DNA from: Parvularculaceae bacterium | GTDB taxonomy: Bacteria > Pseudomonadota > Alphaproteobacteria > Caulobacterales > Parvularculaceae | Assembly (NCBI GenBank): GCA_013215175.1 | Contig: JABSRH010000004.1 | Span: 1 to 39,755 of the forward strand | DNA length: 39,755 nt | Direction: 5' to 3' | Shown: piece by piece, positions 16,129 to 24,410 of the stretch | Position numbering within the stretch: the stretch's first letter is position 1 | Layout: the number at the start of each line of letters is the position of its first letter | Position numbers and translations under genes: made by a program | The notes under the pieces: model-generated | Told to the model about the DNA's origin: nothing | The model's database searches: none | Seen by the model: the letters and a program-made list of their open reading frames with translations, nothing else

Positions 16129-17618
16129 TCAACCTCGGCGACAGCCAGCACAGCCTTCACACATGCCCGCCAACGCTTAAGACGGCGCGCGCGCTCATCG
16201 TCGGCCATCTCGGGTGCGAACGAACGATCCATCGCCAACCCGTCTGAGATCGCCTCCAGCGACGAGAACACGCCAGCTTGCAAGAACGCAAGGTACGCGG
16301 CCCCTAGCGCCGTCGTCTCCAGGACCTGTGGCCGGTTCACGGGCAGGTCGACAATATCTGAAAGTCGCTGCACGAACCAATCATTGGCCACCATGCCGCC
16401 ATCAACACTAAGGCCAGCCACGTCCAAGCCATCGGCTCTCATCGCCGTCAGCAGATCACCCGTCTGATAGACCACACCTTCAAGCGCCGCGCGCGCTAGC
16501 TCATCCGGCCCGGTTGAACGCGTCATGCCGAAGACGGCCGCGCGCGCATCCGCCGACCAGTGTGGCGCGCCCATGCCGGTGAAGGCAGGCACCATCATCA
16601 CATCCGCATCGGCCTGAGCCCGGGCGGCGCGCTCTGCTGTCTCCGCAGCGTTCTTCAAAATCCGAAGCTCATCGCGCAACCACTGCACAGCGGCACCAGC
16701 GATGAAAATTGATCCCTCCACAGCGTAAGTGGGCTTGCCGTTCACACGATAGGCGACTGTTGAAAGCAATCGGTGGTCGGAACGCTTGATCTCATCGCCT
16801 GTGTTGACAAGCACGAAGCAGCCCGTGCCATAGGTCGCCTTTATGTCGCCCGGCTTGAAGCAAGCTTGGCCGACGGTCGCGCCTTGTTGATCACCCACCA
16901 TCGAGAGGACAGGGATCGCATCGCCAACGAACTCAGCCGTACACATCCCAAAGTCAGCAGCCGAATCCAGTACCTCCGGCAACAGGCTACGCGGCACACC
17001 GTACAACGCCAAAAGCTCGTCATCCCAATCCTGCGCAGCCAGATTGAAGAGGCCCGTTCGGCAAGCATTGGTAGCATCCGTGGCATGGCTCACACCGTCC
17101 GTAAGGCGCCAGAGTAAGAAGGTATCGATAGTGCCCGCTGCAAGCTTGCCAGCTTCGGCCAACGGCCGAGCACCGTCCACATTATCGAGAAGCCAAGCCA
17201 GCTTCGAAGCTGAGAAATAGGGATCGATCAAAAGACCCGTCCGCTCACGCACCAGCTCGGCATGACCAGCATCCGTCAGCTCGCGGCAATATTGCGCTGT
17301 CCGGCGATCTTGCCAGACGATGGCGTTATAGAGCGGCTTACCCGTTTCGCGATCCCACAAGACAATCGTCTCACGTTGGTTGGTAATCCCTACACCAATG
17401 ATTTCGTGACCTGCTGCCTTGGCGGCTTGATAGGCCTCGCGGCTCGTGGCCTGCACCGTCTGCCAAATCGCCTCGGGGTCGTGCTCGACGCGGTCTTCGG
17501 CGGGATAGAGCTGGGGAAACTCTTCCTGCGCCACCGCGAGGCTCGTGCCGTCGGCGGTGAAGACAATGGCACGCGATGATGTGGTGCCCTGATCGATGGC
17601 GAGAATGGCTTGAACCAT
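16125..17618 (-). CDS. glpK: Glycerol kinase GlpK
   Basis: Phosphorylates glycerol to sn-glycerol-3-phosphate using ATP; cytosolic FGGY kinase. Length 497 residues matches the family. The N-terminal phosphate motif AIDQGTTSSRAIVF, the NQRET segment, the catalytic IVWQDRRT stretch, the C-terminal ATP-site motif TAFTGMGAPHW-like (here PAFTGMGAPHW) and VDGGMVANDW are all present. The start at 17618 has an excellent ribosome-binding site (AGGAGGA, 4-5 nt spacing). No glpF, glpD or glpR is seen nearby, so it looks like a single-gene transcription unit, divergent from the DCC-family gene at 17699. Confidence 0.95.
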   Translation of the reverse strand: MVQAILAIDQGTTSSRAIVFTADGTSLAVAQEEFPQLYPAEDRVEHDPEAIWQTVQATSREAYQAAKAAGHEIIGVGITNQRETIVLWDRETGKPLYNAIVWQDRRTAQYCRELTDAGHAELVRERTGLLIDPYFSASKLAWLLDNVDGARPLAEAGKLAAGTIDTFLLWRLTDGVSHATDATNACRTGLFNLAAQDWDDELLALYGVPRSLLPEVLDSAADFGMCTAEFVGDAIPVLSMVGDQQGATVGQACFKPGDIKATYGTGCFVLVNTGDEIKRSDHRLLSTVAYRVNGKPTYAVEGSIFIAGAAVQWLRDELRILKNAAETAERAARAQADADVMMVPAFTGMGAPHWSADARAAVFGMTRSTGPDELARAALEGVVYQTGDLLTAMRADGLDVAGLSVDGGMVANDWFVQRLSDIVDLPVNRPQVLETTALGAAYLAFLQAGVFSSLEAISDGLAMDRSFAPEMADDERARRLKRWRACVKAVLAVAEVD

Positions 17619-17698
17619 GGGATCCTCCTAGACTGTGCGGCGGTGACGCTCTTTTTCTATGCCTGCAGGTGTCCCATATTCTGAGCAGGAGGTCACGG

Positions 17699-18142
17699 AT
17701 GATCCGCATTCTTTACGATGGCGAATGCCCCTTTTGTGCAGGCTATGTCCGCTTCAACCGCCTTCGCCAACGGCTTGGTGAGGTCGAGTTGATCGATGCG
17801 CGCGAGGCCACAGAGCTGGTGGAGGCCTATGCTGCCAAGGGCCACGACATCGATGAGAGCTTCATCGTCGACACCGGCGGGACGATCCTAAGCCACGGCG
17901 CCGCGATGGCCTTCATCCACGCGAACCTGTCACCGGGCTGGACGGGACTTCCGTTGTTGGCCAACGAAAAACTTCTGCAAACGGTCTATCCGTCGCTGAG
18001 AGCCATGCGAAACGGTGCGCTCCACCTGCTCGGCGTCTCAAAGATTCGCGCGGCGCGCCAACCATTGGAGGCGAGGGCGGACTTTGAGGAAGAGCCCATA
18101 ACCCCAGTTGAGAAAGGCATGGCTCGGACCGAAACGCCCTAG
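17699..18142 (+). CDS. DCC-family (DUF393) thiol-disulfide oxidoreductase 1
   Basis: Small thioredoxin-like protein of about 147 residues with the family's N-terminal YDGECPFC motif (CPFC at 10-13). Function of the family is not settled; a disulfide reductase or redox-carrier role is inferred from the CxxC. The start at 17699 is supported by AGGAGGT with a 6-nt gap; a longer frame from 17576 runs back through glpK and is rejected. The last 35 codons overlap, on the opposite strand, the end of another DCC-family gene (18038-18403). The overlapping C-terminus (ARADFEEEPITPVEKG) looks unlike a conserved fold and may be free to vary. Confidence 0.8.
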   Translation: MIRILYDGECPFCAGYVRFNRLRQRLGEVELIDAREATELVEAYAAKGHDIDESFIVDTGGTILSHGAAMAFIHANLSPGWTGLPLLANEKLLQTVYPSLRAMRNGALHLLGVSKIRAARQPLEARADFEEEPITPVEKGMARTETP

Positions 18143-18403
18143 AGCCGCCATAAAGCCGAGGCCTGGCACCCGAGCATAGGCCTCGGTGAACGCCCTTGCT
18201 CCGTCCACCACCTCTCCTGACGGCAGGCGAGCGTGAAACCGCGCCATCAAGACCTCACGATCAATCGGACACGAGATAGGTGCGTCAGGGTCGGCTACAT
18301 TTTCAAACGCCAGCCGGTCACGTCGATCGAGCCTTCGCAACAGCGAAATCTCACGCACGCAGAGCGGACACGAACCATCGAAAAAAATAGTCACTTCGGC
18401 CAT
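18038..18403 (-). CDS. DCC-family (DUF393) thiol-disulfide oxidoreductase 2
   Basis: A second small DCC-family protein, about 121 residues, with FFDGSCPLC near the N-terminus (CPLC at 12-15), ISLLRRLDRRDRLAF and a C-terminal NWGYGLFLKVRPRLQW helix that matches the usual end of the family. The start at 18403 places the CxxC at the normal distance; an upstream in-frame ATG at 18454 adds a Cys-containing extension with no support. It is convergent with, and overlaps by 105 bases, the gene for DCC protein 1, yet both belong to the same family. Divergent from mmsA across a 147-base region. Confidence 0.78.
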   Translation of the reverse strand: MAEVTIFFDGSCPLCVREISLLRRLDRRDRLAFENVADPDAPISCPIDREVLMARFHARLPSGEVVDGARAFTEAYARVPGLGFMAALGRFGPSHAFLNWGYGLFLKVRPRLQWLARRANL

Positions 18404-18550
18404 GCCGCCGATATGGCATCGCCGATCCTTCTGCGCCAGTGGGCAGATGCGCACGATGGCAAAACGCCTTGGCGCATGCGGGTTTCATGGCTTATCAACG
18501 CCCCAGGAAACGGTGCTCAAGCCGTGATTTTTCGATCCAAGGGAGGATCC
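18404..18550. promoter_or_regulatory. Divergent intergenic region upstream of mmsA
   Basis: A 147-base gap between the leftward DCC gene and rightward mmsA must hold promoters for both. The only clear element is the ribosome-binding site GGGAGGATCC immediately before the mmsA ATG. No operator was recognised. Confidence 0.4.
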
Positions 18551-20047
18551 ATGCGCGAAATTTTGCACTTCGTGAATGGCGAACGCGTTGCACTCACCGG
18601 CCAACGTCGGAGCGACATCTTCAACCCCAACACCGGCCAAGTTCAGGCGCAAGCTGCTCTGGGTACAGCGGATGACCTTGGCACCGCGGTTGCGGCGGCG
18701 CGCGCCGCTCAACCCGGTTGGGCCGCAACGAACCCCCAGAAGCGAGCACGGGTCCTATTCAACTTCAAGCAGCTGCTTGAAGACAACATGGACGAGTTGG
18801 CCGAACTCTTATCCTCCGAGCACGGCAAAGTGGTGGCCGATAGTCGTGGCGACGTGCAGCGCGGCCTAGAGGTCATCGAATTCGCTTGCGGCATCCCTCA
18901 TCTTCTCAAGGGCGAGTACACGGAGAATGCAGGCGGCGGCATCGACGTCTATTCCATGCGGCAACCGCTAGGGGTCTGCGCCGGCATCACGCCGTTCAAC
19001 TTCCCCGCCATGATCCCGATGTGGATGTTCGGCGTCGCCATCGCGTGTGGCAACACGTTCATCCTCAAGCCGTCAGAGAAAGATCCATCCGTGCCCGTGA
19101 GGCTCGCTGAGCTCATGATGGAAGCAGGCGCACCGGCAGGCGTTTTGAATGTTGTGCACGGCGATAAGGAGGTCGTTGACGCGATCCTTCACCACCCTGA
19201 CATTTCAGCCGTCAGCTTTGTGGGATCCTCCGACATCGCCCAATATGTCTACGCCACCGGCACCGCCAATGGTAAGCGCGTGCAGGCCATGGGCGGCGCG
19301 AAGAACCACGGCATCATCCTGCCCGACGCCGACATGGAGCAGACCGTCAAAGATATGGTCGGCGCCGCTTACGGCTCCGCCGGCGAGCGGTGCATGGCGC
19401 TGCCCGTGGCTGTTCCTGTTGGGAAGAAGACCGCTGACACCTTCGTGGAGATGATGACGGAGGAAGTAGGTAAACTGAATATTGGTGTGTCAACCGATCC
19501 CGACGCTCACTACGGGCCCGTCGTTTCCGCTGCGCATCGCCAGCGTATTGAGCAGTACATTGCCATGGGCGTGGAAGAGGGCGCCTCGCTTCTCATCGAT
19601 GGCCGAGGCATGACCCTGCAAGGCCACGAAGAGGGCTTCTTCATCGGCCCCTCGCTCTTCGACAATGTGAAGCCGGATATGCAAAGCTATCGCGATGAAA
19701 TCTTCGGCCCTGTTCTTCAGGTGGTCCGGGCCGAGACAGCAGAAGAAGCTATCGCTCTGCCTTCGAACCATCAGTACGGCAATGGTGTGGCGATCTTCAC
19801 CCGTGACGGCAACGCCGCGCGTGAGTTCGCCCGCAACGTCAATGTTGGCATGGTGGGCATCAATGTTCCGATTCCGGTACCCGTCTCTTACCACACCTTT
19901 GGCGGCTGGAAGCGCTCAGCGTTTGGCGACATCAACCAGCATGGCCCCGAGGGCGTTCGCTTCTGGACCAAGGTGAAGACGGTGACGCAACGTTGGCCAT
20001 CAGGCAGCGTCAGTGATCAGAGCTTTATCATTCCGACCATGCAGTAG
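18551..20047 (+). CDS. mmsA: Methylmalonate-semialdehyde dehydrogenase (CoA-acylating)
   Basis: Converts methylmalonate semialdehyde (valine and thymine catabolism) or malonate semialdehyde to propionyl- or acetyl-CoA using NAD and CoA. Length 498 residues, as in the family. The start at 18551 follows GGGAGG; a longer frame back to 18233 is unsupported. The catalytic Cys281 lies in AGERCMALPVAV, the signature that separates this enzyme from ordinary aldehyde dehydrogenases. The cofactor motif TPFNFPAMIPMW is also typical. It is followed after 9 bases by an acyl-CoA dehydrogenase and then mmsB, forming the distal valine pathway. Confidence 0.95.
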   Translation: MREILHFVNGERVALTGQRRSDIFNPNTGQVQAQAALGTADDLGTAVAAARAAQPGWAATNPQKRARVLFNFKQLLEDNMDELAELLSSEHGKVVADSRGDVQRGLEVIEFACGIPHLLKGEYTENAGGGIDVYSMRQPLGVCAGITPFNFPAMIPMWMFGVAIACGNTFILKPSEKDPSVPVRLAELMMEAGAPAGVLNVVHGDKEVVDAILHHPDISAVSFVGSSDIAQYVYATGTANGKRVQAMGGAKNHGIILPDADMEQTVKDMVGAAYGSAGERCMALPVAVPVGKKTADTFVEMMTEEVGKLNIGVSTDPDAHYGPVVSAAHRQRIEQYIAMGVEEGASLLIDGRGMTLQGHEEGFFIGPSLFDNVKPDMQSYRDEIFGPVLQVVRAETAEEAIALPSNHQYGNGVAIFTRDGNAAREFARNVNVGMVGINVPIPVPVSYHTFGGWKRSAFGDINQHGPEGVRFWTKVKTVTQRWPSGSVSDQSFIIPTMQ

Positions 20048-20056
20048 GACTGAGCG

Positions 20057-21202
20057 ATGACCGTACTGACTGACGAACAGAACCTCATCATCGAGACCGC
20101 CAAGGGCTACACCGATGACAAACTCCGCCCCAACGCATCGCGCTGGGAGCAAGAAAAGCAAATGTCACGCGAGGTCTTCGAAGAGCTTGGCGAGCTCGGC
20201 TTCGGCGGCATCTACGCTGGAGAAGACGTGGGCGGATCATCGCTGTCGCGCCTCGACGCGGTGCTGATTTTCGAACAGCTGTCCAAGGGTTGCGTGAGCC
20301 ACGCCACGTTCTTGTCGATCCACAACATGGTCACCTGGATGGTGGACACCTTCGCCTCAGATAAATTGCGCCAGGCGTTCGCGCCAAAGATGACGGCTTG
20401 CTCGCTGATCGGCAGCTACTGCCTGACAGAACCGGGGGCGGGATCCGACGCGGCGAGCCTGAAGACCACGGCAAAGCGCGACGGCGACAGCTACGTACTG
20501 AACGGCTCGAAGATTTTCATCTCCGGTGCCGGCTTTTCGGACGTGTACATCGTCATGGCGCGCACCGGCGATGCCGGCCCCAAGGGCGTCAGCTGTTTCC
20601 TGGTAGAAAAAGACGCGCCCGGCCTCAGCTTTGGCAAGAACGAGCACAAGATGGGCTGGAGCGCTCAGCCCACGCGCATGGTGATGTTCGACGATTGCCG
20701 CATCCCAGCCACCCATCGTCTGGGTGAGGAAGGTGAGGGGTTCACCTTCGCCATGAAGGGCCTCGACGGCGGGCGCCTGAACATTGCGGCGGCATCGCTT
20801 GGCGGCGCCAGTGAAGCCTTGGACCGAGCCTTGGACTACGCCCAAGAGCGCACACAATTCGGCACACGGATCGCAGACTTCCAGGCCACACAGTTCAAAC
20901 TCGCCGACATGGCCATCGAGCTCGAAGCCGCAAGACAACTGCTCTACAGCGCAGCGACCAAGCTTGACTCCGCTGATCCGAGCGCATCGTCGGCTTGCGC
21001 CATGGCCAAGCGATTTGTCACCGACACAGGATCAAAGGTGGCAAACGATGCCCTCCAGATCCACGGCGGCTACGGCTATCTCTCCGAGTACGAAGTGGAA
21101 CGAATCGTCCGCGATCTTCGGGTCCATCAAATCCTCGAAGGTACCAACGAGATCATGCGCGTCATCGTCTCGCGCAAGCTGCTGAACGACAACCGGAGGT
21201 AA
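20057..21202 (+). CDS. Acyl-CoA dehydrogenase, probably isobutyryl-CoA dehydrogenase
   Basis: FAD-dependent oxidation of an acyl-CoA to the 2,3-enoyl-CoA, 381 residues. Family motifs are YCLTEPGAGSD (FAD/substrate loop), FISGAG, and the catalytic base Glu361 in ILEGTNEIMR. The motif NEHKMGWSAQPTR and the gene's place between mmsA and mmsB point to isobutyryl-CoA as substrate (valine catabolism, ACAD8-like). That substrate assignment is inference from context. The expected enoyl-CoA hydratase and 3-hydroxyisobutyryl-CoA hydrolase are not in the window. Confidence 0.9.
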   Translation: MTVLTDEQNLIIETAKGYTDDKLRPNASRWEQEKQMSREVFEELGELGFGGIYAGEDVGGSSLSRLDAVLIFEQLSKGCVSHATFLSIHNMVTWMVDTFASDKLRQAFAPKMTACSLIGSYCLTEPGAGSDAASLKTTAKRDGDSYVLNGSKIFISGAGFSDVYIVMARTGDAGPKGVSCFLVEKDAPGLSFGKNEHKMGWSAQPTRMVMFDDCRIPATHRLGEEGEGFTFAMKGLDGGRLNIAAASLGGASEALDRALDYAQERTQFGTRIADFQATQFKLADMAIELEAARQLLYSAATKLDSADPSASSACAMAKRFVTDTGSKVANDALQIHGGYGYLSEYEVERIVRDLRVHQILEGTNEIMRVIVSRKLLNDNRR

Positions 21203-21206
21203 GATC

Positions 21207-22103
21207 ATGGCACAGACTGTTCTCTTCGTAGGCCTCGGCAACATGGGCTCAGGCATGGCCGCCAACCTTTTGAAGGCGGGCTTTCGCGTTTTGGCTTGCG
21301 ACCTTAACCCTGAGGCTGTCGATGCGCTGGTCGAGCAGGGCGCCACCGCCGTTTCCTCCCTCCCAGAGCTCGATGCATCCTCCGTGGACGTGATGATCAC
21401 CATGCTGCCGAAGGGCGAGCACGTGGCCAACGTCTACATGAAAGACTCGCCACAGTCGCTGCCCAAAGGCACGCTGATGATCGATTGCTCCACGATCGAC
21501 GTGGAGACGGCTCGCAACCTAGGCGAGGGCGCCACGGAGCGCGGCTATCCCGCTGTCGATGCGCCGGTGTCAGGCGGCGTTGCAGCAGCTCAAGCTGGTA
21601 CACTGACGTTTATGGTGGGGGGCGAAGCGGAACACTTTGAGCGTGCGAAGCCTGTCCTGCGAGCGATGGGCAAAAACATCTTCCACGCCGGCGGGCACGG
21701 CAACGGTCAAGTCGCAAAGATCGCCAACAACATGCTGCTCGCGATCTCGATGATCGGCACTTGCGAAGCGTTCAACCTGGCCGAAAAACTCGGCCTCGAC
21801 GCCCAAACCTTCTTCGACATTTCGTCCAAAGCATCCGGCCAGTGCTGGTCCATGACCAGCTATTGCCCAGCCCCCGGCCCGGTGGAGACCGCCCCATCGA
21901 ACCGCGACTACGCCCCAGGTTTCGCCGTCCCGATGATGCTCAAAGACCTGGGCCTTGCCGCCGATGCCGCCACAGGCGTTGGCGCCACCATCCCCTTAGG
22001 CGATCACGCCAAAGCCATCTACGAGGCGGCTCTCGCCAACCATCCGGACAAGGATTTTTCAGTGATCCTACCGATGCTCCGCCAAGGTGAGTTGGCGTCT
22101 TAG
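21207..22103 (+). CDS. mmsB: 3-hydroxyisobutyrate dehydrogenase
   Basis: NAD-dependent oxidation of 3-hydroxyisobutyrate to methylmalonate semialdehyde, feeding MmsA. Length 298 residues. N-terminal Rossmann motif FVGLGNMGSGMAANL, the substrate-binding DAPVSGGVAAAQAGTL, the catalytic Lys171 in GQVAKIANN, and the C-terminal KDLGLAAD are all canonical. GGAGGT lies six bases before the ATG and four bases separate it from the acyl-CoA dehydrogenase gene. Its stop codon abuts the stop codon of the convergent lipoprotein gene with no gap. Confidence 0.95.
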   Translation: MAQTVLFVGLGNMGSGMAANLLKAGFRVLACDLNPEAVDALVEQGATAVSSLPELDASSVDVMITMLPKGEHVANVYMKDSPQSLPKGTLMIDCSTIDVETARNLGEGATERGYPAVDAPVSGGVAAAQAGTLTFMVGGEAEHFERAKPVLRAMGKNIFHAGGHGNGQVAKIANNMLLAISMIGTCEAFNLAEKLGLDAQTFFDISSKASGQCWSMTSYCPAPGPVETAPSNRDYAPGFAVPMMLKDLGLAADAATGVGATIPLGDHAKAIYEAALANHPDKDFSVILPMLRQGELAS

Positions 22104-22574
22104 CTACTCACCGCTTAAGGGTGCACCGTTGAAGATGACTTTCCACAACTTCAGGCCACCATCCGCCTGGCGCTGAAAGGTAAGAACGTTCTTCGTCTCA
22201 AAGGGGTAGGCGTTGGGGTCGCCATCGGGCTGAGCGGTCCCAACAACACGGCCCTGCACCACCACAACATCCGTGAACGACGTAAGCTCAACGATCTCGT
22301 GCTTCATGTCGAGCTGCACGCCTTGGCTAGCCTCCGCCAGGTGTTGGCGAATGGCTTCATGCCCTCGCACCTCAACAACATCCGGAGGCAGAATAACAGC
22401 ATCAACCGTATAGTTCTCAAGGTGCTCCTCTGGCGTCAGGGATTGGTTATCCAGATCGGCCAGAATGCGCAGCACTTGTTCCCGGTCGTCTACCAGAGGC
22501 GCCACACTCGTTTGGCACCCGGCGATGGCCATGATTGAAAACAACAGAACGCCAGTAAAACGACGCAACACCAT
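22104..22574 (-). CDS. SnoaL/DUF4440-like lipoprotein
   Basis: About 156 residues: a lipoprotein signal peptide with lipobox AIAGC, then a domain with the pattern of the NTF2-like/SnoaL superfamily (an N-terminal helix REQVLRILADLDN, YTVDAVILPPD, GHEAIRQHLAE and several C-terminal strands ending LKLWKVIFNGAP). These domains often bind small hydrophobic ligands or act as scaffolds; no catalytic role can be claimed. Start at 22574 is preferred for its signal peptide; an in-frame ATG at 22589 would add five residues. It stands alone, stop to stop with mmsB. Confidence 0.75.
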   Translation of the reverse strand: MVLRRFTGVLLFSIMAIAGCQTSVAPLVDDREQVLRILADLDNQSLTPEEHLENYTVDAVILPPDVVEVRGHEAIRQHLAEASQGVQLDMKHEIVELTSFTDVVVVQGRVVGTAQPDGDPNAYPFETKNVLTFQRQADGGLKLWKVIFNGAPLSGE

Positions 22575-22739
22575 AGGCCCACCTCTCACGCAACGCTGAC
22601 CCTTGAGACAATCCAGAAACAGAAAGCCTCAACCGCCTAGCAACCCACCACGAGAAGGTCCGTGGGTCCAGCGTCAGAGCATTGCAACCCGCAGCGCCAG
22701 CTCGCTAGGCTCGCCGTTTAGCAACTCAAGAGCTCACAC

Positions 22740-23447
22740 ATGGGGTTCAATCTTCAGCTCACGGCATTCTCACAGCAACCTGATATCGAGGGGCTGAGAA
22801 ATGCGGGCATCAAGGGACAGTGGCGAGTCTTCGCCGCTCCAGACCAATCGGCTTGGCTGATGGACTTCTCTTACAGCGCCAAGGAGCCTGGGCCCGCCTT
22901 TTGGGACGCCGCCGCCTTCCTGACCGCGGAGAAACTGCCACCGGTCAACGAGCTGCCAGACCTGGACAGGGAAATGAGCGAGCTGCTCGCCGACTTAGCG
23001 TACGGCGCGGCGTTACTGAGCGAAGCTGCGAACGCCCCATGCTTCACGTGCTTGAGCAATGACGAAGCCATGGACGCAGCCGCCATCGCGAACCAGGGCC
23101 AAATCGTCGAAATGGCCGCCATCCACCAACAGAACGAGACCATTGACGAGCGAAAATACCATGACCGGCTCATCGCACACATCTTCGAGAACGGCGAGGC
23201 TAGCCAGGAAGTCCTCACAGACCTCGTCGTGGTGGATGATGGCAAAATAATGTACGTAGACGAACAAGTCATCGAAAATTACCATATCAACGCGCTCAGC
23301 GATCGCATGCTCGAAAAATTCCTCCGCCAACGGATCCCAGCCTTCGAGGACAACTACAAAGACCCCAAAGACTGGAACTGGCCACTCCTAGCCGCTCACC
23401 CCGAGACGCCAAAGCAGGGCTTCTTCGGGCGGTTGTTCGGCCGATGA
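22740..23447 (+). CDS. Hypothetical protein, unrecognised
   Basis: A 235-residue soluble, acidic protein without signal peptide or TM segment. A CFTC pair at about residue 101 could be a redox or metal site. The C-terminus is a short basic amphipathic tail (GFFGRLFGR) that could touch membranes. The pattern KIMYVDEQVIENYHINALSD reads like structured domain, and codon usage is like its neighbours, so it is probably a real gene. I do not recognise the family. It is preceded by a 165-base non-coding region with no assigned element; the ribosome-binding site is weak. Confidence 0.6.
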   Translation: MGFNLQLTAFSQQPDIEGLRNAGIKGQWRVFAAPDQSAWLMDFSYSAKEPGPAFWDAAAFLTAEKLPPVNELPDLDREMSELLADLAYGAALLSEAANAPCFTCLSNDEAMDAAAIANQGQIVEMAAIHQQNETIDERKYHDRLIAHIFENGEASQEVLTDLVVVDDGKIMYVDEQVIENYHINALSDRMLEKFLRQRIPAFEDNYKDPKDWNWPLLAAHPETPKQGFFGRLFGR

Positions 23448-23566
23448 CGGAGAAAGTGGTGCGTTAGGCCCTGAGCACCACCGCGCACAAAACTCTCTTC
23501 GCACAATTTGCATTGTCGCAAGGCGCTGCAGTTAGTGGCCTTCAACGCGAACCTGCCTTCACGTTG

Positions 23567-23587
23567 AATTCATGTTTTACATGAATT
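23567..23587. promoter_or_regulatory. Perfect palindrome, candidate operator of the DUF2975/XRE pair
   Basis: Arms AATTCATGT (23567-23575) and ACATGAATT (23579-23587) are perfect inverted repeats around TTT, ending five bases before the DUF2975 gene. It is AT-rich against a GC-rich background. The likely binder is the small XRE-type regulator encoded in the same operon (autoregulation, inference). Confidence 0.55.
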
Positions 23588-23592
23588 TCTAA

Positions 23593-24114
23593 ATGCAGGA
23601 GATGCACTTGTTGAGTCGCGGATACTTGAACTTGACCGTCGTGCTGGCGTTGATCGCAGCCTTGGTCTCCATCGCCTACCTCGGACAGTTGATGATGGTT
23701 CGAGAGCCAGATTCCTGGGCGCGGACCACACCAATCGAGTGGTGGGGCAAAGTTCTCACATCAGCGACGGAGCGAGCATTCTTGGTGCTCTGTTGCGTTA
23801 TGGGACTGTCCGTTTTGTTCTCTGTCCGGAAGGTTGGACTCATGTCAGGTGCCGTAAGCCATCGACTTGGATGGCTAAGCCTTGGGCTGCTCGGGACTGG
23901 TCTTGCCAGGTTGGGAACCTCTCTGTTCTATGCTCCCCTTTATGTAGGCCTGAGTCAGAATGGATTGTTTGGCGGCTGGGAGTGGGTCAGCCTCGTTTTG
24001 CAAAAGTCTCAAGTGTCCTTACTGCCAATCCTCATGGCAGCAGTTATCGCGGTTATGGCACGTGCGCTGAAATTAGCTGATGAAGCGCGGTCTGAGAACG
24101 CCGAGTTCGTCTAG
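23593..24114 (+). CDS. DUF2975-family membrane protein
   Basis: About 173 residues with four predicted TM helices (near 12-33, 57-78, 92-112 and 137-156) and the family's Leu-rich ends. The function of DUF2975 proteins is unknown; they are regularly encoded just before a small HTH regulator, as here, and the pair may act as a membrane-associated sensing unit. The start at 23593 or at the ATG nine bases on are both possible; neither has a well-spaced ribosome-binding site, and a 21-base palindrome ends just upstream. The stop TAG overlaps the regulator's GTG by one base. Confidence 0.78.
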   Translation: MQEMHLLSRGYLNLTVVLALIAALVSIAYLGQLMMVREPDSWARTTPIEWWGKVLTSATERAFLVLCCVMGLSVLFSVRKVGLMSGAVSHRLGWLSLGLLGTGLARLGTSLFYAPLYVGLSQNGLFGGWEWVSLVLQKSQVSLLPILMAAVIAVMARALKLADEARSENAEFV

Positions 24115-24314
24115 TGACCATCATTGTACGGCTCGACGTCATGCTCGCGCAGCGAAAAATGACGTCAAAGGCCTTAGCTGCGCGGATTGGTATCGCTGAA
24201 CAGAACTTGTCCAATCTCAGACAGGGAAAGGTCAAGGGTGTCCGGTTCTCGACGCTTGACGCCATTTGTGAGGTTCTGGACTGTCACCCCGGCGACATTA
24301 TCGACCGGGAATAA
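24114..24314 (+). CDS. Small XRE-family HTH transcriptional regulator (YozG-like)
   Basis: A 66-residue, single-domain DNA-binding protein. MTIIVRLDVMLAQRKM opens the HTH, followed by SKALAARIGIAEQNLSNLRQGKVKG as helices 2-3 and FSTLDAICEVLDCHPGDII as helices 4-5. This matches the family paired with DUF2975 proteins. It starts with GTG sharing one base with the preceding stop, so the two are co-translated. A candidate operator is the palindrome at 23567-23587. Confidence 0.88.
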   Translation: MTIIVRLDVMLAQRKMTSKALAARIGIAEQNLSNLRQGKVKGVRFSTLDAICEVLDCHPGDIIDRE

Positions 24315-24410
24315 TCTTGATGGCGTCTGCGCTGCTGCAAGAAATCCCTGCCCGACTTGACGGCCCAGCGCTGAGCGCGCTTCATCCCCCTTCACCTAGA
24401 GGCGCAGGTC

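Noticed and set aside
18233-18550. N-terminal extension of mmsA by 106 codons
   Set aside because: The known enzyme begins at the ATG at 18551, which has a strong ribosome-binding site; the extension overlaps the divergent DCC gene.
23456-23481. GTGGTGC/GCACCAC inverted repeat after the unknown gene
   Set aside because: Seven-base arms with a 12-base loop and no T-tract; too weak to call a terminator.
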